Assembly (NCBI GenBank): GCA_013373375.1
Contig: JABXHY010000053.1
Span: forward strand, 1-35,313
Reading direction: 5' to 3'
Origin: Gammaproteobacteria bacterium
GTDB lineage: Bacteria > Pseudomonadota > Gammaproteobacteria > Enterobacterales > Kangiellaceae
DNA: 35,313 nt
Part shown: one piece after another, positions 31,068 through 35,313 of the stretch
Layout: each line of letters begins with the position of its first letter
Numbering within the stretch: position 1 is the stretch's first letter
Made by a program: the position numbers and the translations under genes
Notes under the pieces: model-generated
Told to the model about the DNA's origin: nothing
Databases searched by the model: none
What the model saw: the letters and a program-made list of their open reading frames with translations, nothing else

Positions 31068-31742
31068 ATGAGTAAGGTCTATATGGACGCAAGAAAACCT
31101 ATTCTTCCATACGAGTATTTGAAGGGTAATGAGTTCGTTGAAAAGCTAAAGGACACTCTAAACTGCAGATCTCACCAAGAATTAGCTGAATTACTTCACA
31201 TTCCGAAGTCTACTTTCTCTACTTGGAGTAAACATGACCGGACTTCACATGAGCTCATAATTCGACTTCATTTAGCCTTGGGCATTCCGGTTCAGGAACT
31301 TGCTTTGAAGCATGATGAACTCAAACAGCCAACAGAAGAGACAAATGAACCACGAGCTCTCTACAGCCTGAATACACTTCAGCAGCCTCCATTGACACAG
31401 CAAAGCAGCACAGTTGTTATCCGTAGTTTTTGCCTATCAAACGGCAGACTACTCGATACTGGCGAAATACCGTATGCAGCGCGCATTTTTAATAGCTGGA
31501 ATTTGAATAACAAAGACTCTGTTGAGATTGAAACGAACGAGAATCGCTACATCGTTGACAAAACGCATAACGACGCAGTTAGCGGAAACTATCTCATCGA
31601 GATAAACGGACGAATGTCGATCAACTACATTCAGCGGTTACCAAACAAACTAGCGGTTGTTTTTGGTGACAACACGGTTGAAGTAGCAGAAGAAGATATT
31701 AAAGTACTTGGCCGGGTGGCGGTAACATTAGGGAAATGCTGA
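31068..31742 (+). CDS. cI: CI-type repressor
   Basis: A 224-aa lysogeny repressor. The N-terminal helix-turn-helix lies at about 25-75 (LKDTLNCRSHQELAELLHIPKSTFSTWSKHDRTSHELIIRL). The C-terminal domain (about 115-222) resembles the 186/K139 CI oligomerisation domain. The usual S24 SMxP serine motif is absent at the expected place (KTHNDAVSGNYLI), so RecA-stimulated self-cleavage is unlikely. An alternative start, Met6 at 31083, has AAGG five bases upstream; the listed start has no clear ribosome-binding site. It is followed by a TGATG-coupled small gene. Confidence 0.88.
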   Translation: MSKVYMDARKPILPYEYLKGNEFVEKLKDTLNCRSHQELAELLHIPKSTFSTWSKHDRTSHELIIRLHLALGIPVQELALKHDELKQPTEETNEPRALYSLNTLQQPPLTQQSSTVVIRSFCLSNGRLLDTGEIPYAARIFNSWNLNNKDSVEIETNENRYIVDKTHNDAVSGNYLIEINGRMSINYIQRLPNKLAVVFGDNTVEVAEEDIKVLGRVAVTLGKC

Positions 31743-31918
31743 TGTTAGATCAACTTGCAGAAATTTCAGGCTTAAAAGAAAAGCTCGGCAAACATCTTGA
31801 AGACCCAGTGAACTGGGTAGAATTTATAAAAGCCAATAACCTAAATAAAGAACAACAACGGTTTTGGCGAGATCACTTCAACTTACCTCATAGCTTTGAT
31901 GGTGAGTTGGAAGCGTAA
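31742..31918 (+). CDS. 58-aa protein coupled to CI
   Basis: MLDQLAEISGLKEKLGKHLE begins a small protein rich in Trp, Phe and charged residues (WVEFIKANNLNKEQQRFWRDHFNL). I chose ATG 31742, which overlaps the CI stop (TGATG) and has AGGG eight bases upstream; the ATG two codons earlier has too little space. Being coupled to CI it should be made in lysogens. No family recognised. It could be an immunity-related cofactor or the first gene of the cargo that follows. Confidence 0.65.
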   Translation: MLDQLAEISGLKEKLGKHLEDPVNWVEFIKANNLNKEQQRFWRDHFNLPHSFDGELEA

Positions 31919-31934
31919 AAATAAAATATATATT
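31907..31934 (+). promoter_or_regulatory. Possible promoter of the ATPase/STAS/membrane module
   Basis: TTGGAA (31907-31912), 16-base spacer, TATATT (31929-31934). RNA would start near 31941, only about 11 bases before the ATG at 31952, giving a very short leader, in keeping with the absence of a ribosome-binding site. It overlaps the end of the 58-aa gene. This could make the module independent of the CI transcript. Confidence 0.4.
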
Positions 31935-31951
31935 GGTTGGCTATTAGAAAA

Positions 31952-33124
31952 ATGAAAAAGAAACTACAGCAGTCGGACAGAGAATTCTCTCATTCTAGAC
32001 GCTATCTTTCGTCATTAAACAAAGGCACAAAAAGCAAGCACGTTTTCAAAGGTAGCGGAAGTACCATAATAGAGCAAATGTCGTTGAATACACTATTTGG
32101 TAAGCCTATTTTAGGCGTACCGACGATAATGAATTTTGTCGCGACAAAGCTAGATGACGTTTCAGCAAAGTTTTTGGCAGATCTTGATACCGTACTTTCC
32201 AACTATAGACACATTTACTTATCTTTTGCGAAAACGAAAGACGTCAAACTTCCTATGCTTCTTACTATTTACGCAGTCCAAGAGAAGTACAATGCAAAGA
32301 TATCGATCATCTGGTCAAAGGAGTCTGGGTGGGTTAACCGATTGCTATCAGAGTCCGGTAGGTTTTCTTCTGCAATGTACAGAGACGAGTGCCTATTTAA
32401 TTCAGAGGTGCCATACATACCTGTTATAAGTGGCAGTAATCAAGAGTTTTTAGATTTGTCTGATCACCTCGTCGATGCGATTAACGATAAGTATTATGGT
32501 GGGTGCATGCCTGATAATATTGAATCTCGTATATCGCAAGCAATTATCGAGACGCTGGAAAATGTTGGTCGTCATGCCTACCCACACGATCCCGATGAAA
32601 TGAATAAAAAATGGTGGTTAATCTGTTCTGTATCTCAACCAAGGCAAAAAGACGAAAGGTTAATGTACCTAGCAATATATGATTCAGGTCGTGGTATCCC
32701 CCTATCCTTTGAAGATAGCAAAGTATTTCAGCACCGTGTTAGGCAGCATTACCCCAATGAGTACAATCAGTTGATACATGGTACAGAAAAGGATGGGTCT
32801 AAATCTGGGCGAATTAGACAATTTGTCAGAACGATGAATGCCATGATTTCACCACTAAGAGAGTCTATCGGTGATTCAGGCTTGATTTATGCGTCAATGA
32901 TGCATGATATGACAAGACTAGACGACCCAAACCATGGCCAAGGCAGTGTATCTATCAAAGATGTGGTTACTGATGACAAGGACAGTAACTTAATAATTAT
33001 TAGCAATAAAGGCTGCTACCAATATAATAAGGGTAGCGAAGAAGAACACATAATGTTCGAATTACAAAATGAATTACCAGGTACGCTTTTACAATGGAGT
33101 ATTAAATTAGATGAGCTCTGTTAG
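31952..33124 (+). CDS. GHKL-type ATPase (HATPase fold), first gene of cargo module
   Basis: A 390-aa protein. The C-terminal half has Bergerat-fold motifs: an N-box IIETLENVGRHAYP (about 199-212; Glu and Asn as metal/ATP ligands) and a G1 box DSGRGIP (about 244-250). GQGSVSIKDVV further on may belong to the ATP lid or last strands. No histidine-kinase dimerisation helix or sensor is visible. The N-terminal 170 residues are unassigned (KPILGVPTIMNFVATKLDDV; RHIYLSFAKTKDVKLPMLLT). I prefer ATG 31952 to TTG 31937. It overlaps the STAS-like gene by 14 bases. This pairing recalls anti-sigma/anti-anti-sigma partner switches. Confidence 0.8.
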   Translation: MKKKLQQSDREFSHSRRYLSSLNKGTKSKHVFKGSGSTIIEQMSLNTLFGKPILGVPTIMNFVATKLDDVSAKFLADLDTVLSNYRHIYLSFAKTKDVKLPMLLTIYAVQEKYNAKISIIWSKESGWVNRLLSESGRFSSAMYRDECLFNSEVPYIPVISGSNQEFLDLSDHLVDAINDKYYGGCMPDNIESRISQAIIETLENVGRHAYPHDPDEMNKKWWLICSVSQPRQKDERLMYLAIYDSGRGIPLSFEDSKVFQHRVRQHYPNEYNQLIHGTEKDGSKSGRIRQFVRTMNAMISPLRESIGDSGLIYASMMHDMTRLDDPNHGQGSVSIKDVVTDDKDSNLIIISNKGCYQYNKGSEEEHIMFELQNELPGTLLQWSIKLDELC

Positions 33125-33464
33125 AACCATAATGGTTACCAAAGAATTTCATGCGAGACCAAAAGGTCGCTACAAAACGGACGCACCAGGTTGCGAATTT
33201 ACAGCAGGCGAAGTTTTTCGAGAAAACGTTTTAGCAAAGGCATTAAAAGAGAATGACAAAGTCATTGTCGACCTCACTGGTTACAATCGATATGGAAGGT
33301 CTTTTTTAGACGAAGCGTTTGGTGGGCTAATCTCTCGTGATAATTTCACAAAAGATGAATTGGATCAGAAGTTAGAAATTAAGCATGACACTGTAGAAAA
33401 CTTTGTTACAACGGCTTACGAACGAATCCAAGCGGCAGAAAACAAGAGACTAGCAAATGGCTAA
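33111..33464 (+). CDS. STAS-like DUF4325 protein
   Basis: A 117-aa protein. The segment VIVDLTGYNRYGRSFLDEAFGGLI (about 51-74) is the signature of the STAS-like DUF4325 family, often encoded next to, or fused with, HATPase domains. In classical partner switching, the ATPase phosphorylates or binds a STAS protein at a Ser/Thr; here Ser64 in GRSFLDEAF or Thr56 is a possible site. GGAG lies 11 bases upstream of the ATG. It overlaps both neighbours, so the three proteins are made together. Confidence 0.8.
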   Translation: MSSVRTIMVTKEFHARPKGRYKTDAPGCEFTAGEVFRENVLAKALKENDKVIVDLTGYNRYGRSFLDEAFGGLISRDNFTKDELDQKLEIKHDTVENFVTTAYERIQAAENKRLANG

Positions 33465-33984
33465 GGGCTTTGTTTTTGAGTGGGTTTTTATCAGTTGGAT
33501 GCTCAGTTTGTTCATCCATCACCACAACATTAAACGAGCATCAATCTCCTCTTTAAAAGATGACCTAATTGAACTACTAACTAAGGTCACTGAGTTTAAG
33601 TGGCTAGAAAGTTCTGACGTACCTCTCTATCAAGAAGAGAGGTACAACACCAAGGTTTCGCGTGTATCTTGGAAACTAAAGCAGTTAAACAAACTTGCTT
33701 CTACTACTCTGGTTTCGGAAGAAAAACTAAATCCCTTATATAACTTTGATTTCGAAACTTTTACCAATCCAACTACGAGTGAACAAGATAAAGAAGCTCT
33801 AAAATATTCTCTTCAAGAATGTTGCGATGACATAATTGATACAGTTGAAAAAAACCATTTCAACAAAATCATGTCCTCAAAACTCTACATTTTTTGGTCT
33901 GCTCGGCACTCAGTTTTTGGCATTCTATCCGGACTTGGCATCGTATATTTGTTTCTGCAAATCATGAGATTACTCTTTTCCTAG
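33457..33984 (+). CDS. Two-helix membrane protein, third gene of cargo module
   Basis: A 175-aa protein with an N-terminal hydrophobic segment (about 4-20, GFVFEWVFISWMLSLFI) and a C-terminal one (about 151-172, VFGILSGLGIVYLFLQIMRLLF). These enclose a charged 125-residue domain (VTEFKWLESSDVPLYQEERY; DKEALKYSLQECCDDIIDTVEKNHF). With both ends in the membrane, the middle is either cytoplasmic or periplasmic. Coupled by eight-base overlap to the STAS-like gene, it is a candidate membrane effector or sensor of the module. No family recognised. Confidence 0.7.
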   Translation: MAKGFVFEWVFISWMLSLFIHHHNIKRASISSLKDDLIELLTKVTEFKWLESSDVPLYQEERYNTKVSRVSWKLKQLNKLASTTLVSEEKLNPLYNFDFETFTNPTTSEQDKEALKYSLQECCDDIIDTVEKNHFNKIMSSKLYIFWSARHSVFGILSGLGIVYLFLQIMRLLFS

Positions 33985-33997
33985 GGTCAGTATTACA

Positions 33998-35017
33998 GTG
34001 TCTATACGTAACCTAAAAGACGGAAGCAAAAAGCCGTGGATAGTTGAGTGCTACCCAAACGGACGTGCAGGAAAGCGCGTCCGTAAACGTTTTGCGACTA
34101 AAGGCGAGGCGGTATCTTACGAACGGTACCTTCTCAAAGAAATCGACGATAAACCGTGGTTAGGTGAAAAAACCGAAAGCCGTAGTTTGTTAGATATGAT
34201 TGACCTTTGGCAAGAACGACACGGCCAGTCTTTAGTTCACAGTAAATACACTTACAACAAACTAAAGGTTATCGCTTTGGCAATGGGCGACCCGCTCTAT
34301 ACCAAAGTGACCCCTTCGATGTTCACGGATTTTCGCAGCCGACGTTTAGCAGGTGAAGTCGCAGATTTGCGTGGTAAGAAAGTGGCGGTGTCTTTTCGGA
34401 CCTGCAATAACGAACAAGATTTGCTGAACTCAGTGATTGTAGAGTTGATAAAAATGGGTGAATGGAAGTGTGCAAACCCGTTGACCTCGGTTCGTCAATT
34501 TCGCCTGCATGAACCGGAAATGGAGTTTTTGACAGTCGATGAGATGCGATTGCTGATTAGTGAGGCAGAAAAACACACTCACCCAGATTTACACAAAGTG
34601 ATTAAGCTATGTTTGGCAACTGGCGGACGATTCAGAGAAACGAACAATCTCACTGGTGCCCAGTTGACTAAGTACATGGTGACGTTCACGCAAACCAAGG
34701 GCAAAAAGAATCGATCGGTAAAGATAACGCCTGAACTTTATGACCTTATTTACAAGGAAGGTTCGCAGCGTCTTTTCAGTATCGGGTATTCGACGGTTTA
34801 TCGCTTCATCGTTAGAAACGTCCCCCGCCTAAATCAGCAAGCAGCTCATGTTCTTCGTCATACGTTCGCAAGCTATTACATGATGAACGGTGGCAACATC
34901 ATCGCCCTTCAACGCATTCTTGGTCACTCTGATATCAAACAGACAATGCGTTACGCCCACTTAGCACCCGATCACCTAGAAGATGTAGTCACAAAAAATC
35001 CGCTTACGATGCTGTAG
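33998..35017 (+). CDS. int: P2-type tyrosine integrase
   Basis: A 339-aa site-specific recombinase with GTG start. The N-terminal arm-binding region (about 1-60) and core-binding domain (about 60-165) precede the catalytic domain. Visible active-site residues are Arg211 (GGRFRE), Lys235 (TKGKK), His284 and Arg287 (HVLRHTF), His310 (LGHSD) and Tyr319 (TMRYAH). It stands beside attR, reading toward the core about 150 bases away, as in P2. It inserts the phage into the 3' end of the ycgN-like gene and, with the Cox-like protein, should excise it. Confidence 0.95.
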   Translation: MSIRNLKDGSKKPWIVECYPNGRAGKRVRKRFATKGEAVSYERYLLKEIDDKPWLGEKTESRSLLDMIDLWQERHGQSLVHSKYTYNKLKVIALAMGDPLYTKVTPSMFTDFRSRRLAGEVADLRGKKVAVSFRTCNNEQDLLNSVIVELIKMGEWKCANPLTSVRQFRLHEPEMEFLTVDEMRLLISEAEKHTHPDLHKVIKLCLATGGRFRETNNLTGAQLTKYMVTFTQTKGKKNRSVKITPELYDLIYKEGSQRLFSIGYSTVYRFIVRNVPRLNQQAAHVLRHTFASYYMMNGGNIIALQRILGHSDIKQTMRYAHLAPDHLEDVVTKNPLTML

Positions 35018-35019
35018 CC

Positions 35020-35065
35020 GTCGCCATTATTTGCCGCCAAAAAATGGCGACAATGTGGCGGCAAA
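35020..35065 (+). repeat. Interlocking inverted repeats and arm-type integrase sites
   Basis: GTCGCCATT (35020-35028) pairs with AATGGCGAC (35043-35051), and TTTGCCGCCA (35030-35039) with TGGCGGCAAA (35056-35065). The two perfect hairpins overlap, so only one can form at a time. The unit ATGGCGAC-AAT-GTGGCGGC matches the left-arm repeat at 153-171. The region can serve both as integrase arm sites and as a weak int terminator (the second stem is followed by TTTTA). Confidence 0.65.
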
Positions 35066-35068
35066 TTT

Positions 35069-35093
35069 TACGGACATGTACGGATATACATGT
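35069..35093 (+). repeat. Phased direct repeats on the right attP arm
   Basis: TACGGACATG (35069-35078) and TACGGATATA (35079-35088) repeat with a period of exactly 10 bp, and ACATGT occurs at 35074-35079 and 35088-35093. Helically phased repeats between the integrase arm sites and the core are a plausible Cox-like binding array. Function is inferred from location. Confidence 0.4.
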
Positions 35094-35141
35094 GTATTTA
35101 CGAGGTAGGGAGTTTTACACCCTTGAAAACCCTTGTGTTAA

Positions 35142-35313
35142 CTAGGCTCTACTTGGGTGATTTAAAATGTGATCCTCCCAATCCACCACGTCGATTTCAT
35201 ATACCACTTTATTGCGGACACTTTCCCCCGCGGCGTGCATCGCTGATTTTGAGCCCGTAATCAGCGGGTGCCATTCTGGTAACGGCTCACCTTCCGCCAA
35301 TAAGCGGTACGCA
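35142..35313 (-). CDS. ycgN: Host UPF0260/YcgN-like protein, C-terminal part with phage-supplied 3' end
   Basis: The window edge cuts the gene. The visible 56 residues, [20 protein letters not shown] then [20 protein letters not shown] then [16 protein letters not shown], match the end of E. coli YcgN (DWQDHILNKP...), a UPF0260 protein of unknown function. From about 35166 leftward the codons are phage DNA that restores the reading frame and nearly the same residues as the displaced host end at 58-90. The gene is thus intact in the lysogen but has lost its own downstream hairpin. Confidence 0.9.
   Translation of the reverse strand, partial: AYRLLAEGEPLPEWHPLITGSKSAMHAAGESVRNKVVYEIDVVDWEDHILNHPSRA
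35167..35174. other. attR core
   Basis: ATGTGATC, identical to 83-90. On the minus strand it encodes DH and part of I of the ycgN-like C-terminus. To the right the sequence is host ycgN; to the left is the phage-carried replacement end and the right attP arm. Confidence 0.8.

Noticed and set aside
31937-31951. A TTG start giving a 395-aa ATPase.
   Set aside because: An in-frame ATG five codons later is simpler, and the predicted transcript start (about 31941) would fall inside the longer version.
1-35313. CRISPR arrays, tRNA genes, insertion sequences and transposases.
   Set aside because: I looked for regularly spaced repeats, cloverleaf-type ends and transposase-like proteins and saw none.

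Overview
The window holds a complete, apparently intact P2-like temperate myophage prophage of about 35.1 kb, with its host junctions at both ends. The host is most likely a Vibrio or close relative. I infer this from the host fragment at the right edge, a UPF0260/YcgN-type protein, and from a gene set resembling the P2/HP1/K139 branch of phages. No database search was possible, so genus and closest phage are inference.

Integration site: the phage entered the 3' end of the host ycgN-like gene. The 8-bp sequence ATGTGATC occurs at 83-90 (attL) and 35167-35174 (attR). The displaced native end of the gene is still readable at 58-90 on the minus strand (DHILNHPTRA-stop). The phage supplies a recoded replacement at 35142-35174 ([10 protein letters not shown]-stop), so the host protein stays full length. 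Integrase arm-type repeats (TGGCGA/TGGCGG) lie on both arms.

Layout, left to right. (1) 91-1245: attP arm, two small minus-strand genes (one a zinc ribbon), then about 500 bp of repeat-rich non-coding DNA and the terminator of the late operon. (2) 1246-18382, minus strand, one long overlapping late operon. Read in transcription order it is scaffold/protease O, capsid N, small terminase M, head completion L, tail completion R and S, sheath, tube, TraR-type zinc finger, holin, endolysin, spanin pair, tail assembly chaperone with a programmed -1 frameshift, tape measure, W-like, J, I, fibre, fibre-assembly-like protein, three baseplate proteins and a small terminal protein. (3) 18553-21677, plus strand: large terminase P, portal Q and an Ogr/Delta-type late activator. 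(4) 21681-24527: a control region with a LexA (SOS) box in front of an 83-aa gene, a 56-aa gene, a BRO-N gene, a possible small RNA and Ash-like reading frame, and a two-gene plus-strand operon with a palindromic operator. (5) 24599-30928, minus strand: the early operon, running from a Cox-like regulator through a CII-like protein and several small unknown proteins to the HUH replication endonuclease A. An intrinsic terminator sits inside it. (6) 31068-35017, plus strand: the CI repressor, a 58-aa coupled gene, a three-gene cargo module (GHKL-type ATPase, STAS-like DUF4325 protein, two-helix membrane protein) and the integrase.

How it works together: CI and the Cox-like protein face each other across the switch region. 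CI shows no S24 self-cleavage signature, so SOS induction may instead run through the LexA-controlled 83-aa gene, by analogy with Tum of coliphage 186. Ogr would turn on the P and O late promoters in the 18383-18552 divergent region. The ATPase/STAS/membrane module sits between repressor and integrase, a place where P2-like phages often carry lysogen-expressed cargo. It is the best candidate for an undescribed defence or signalling system.
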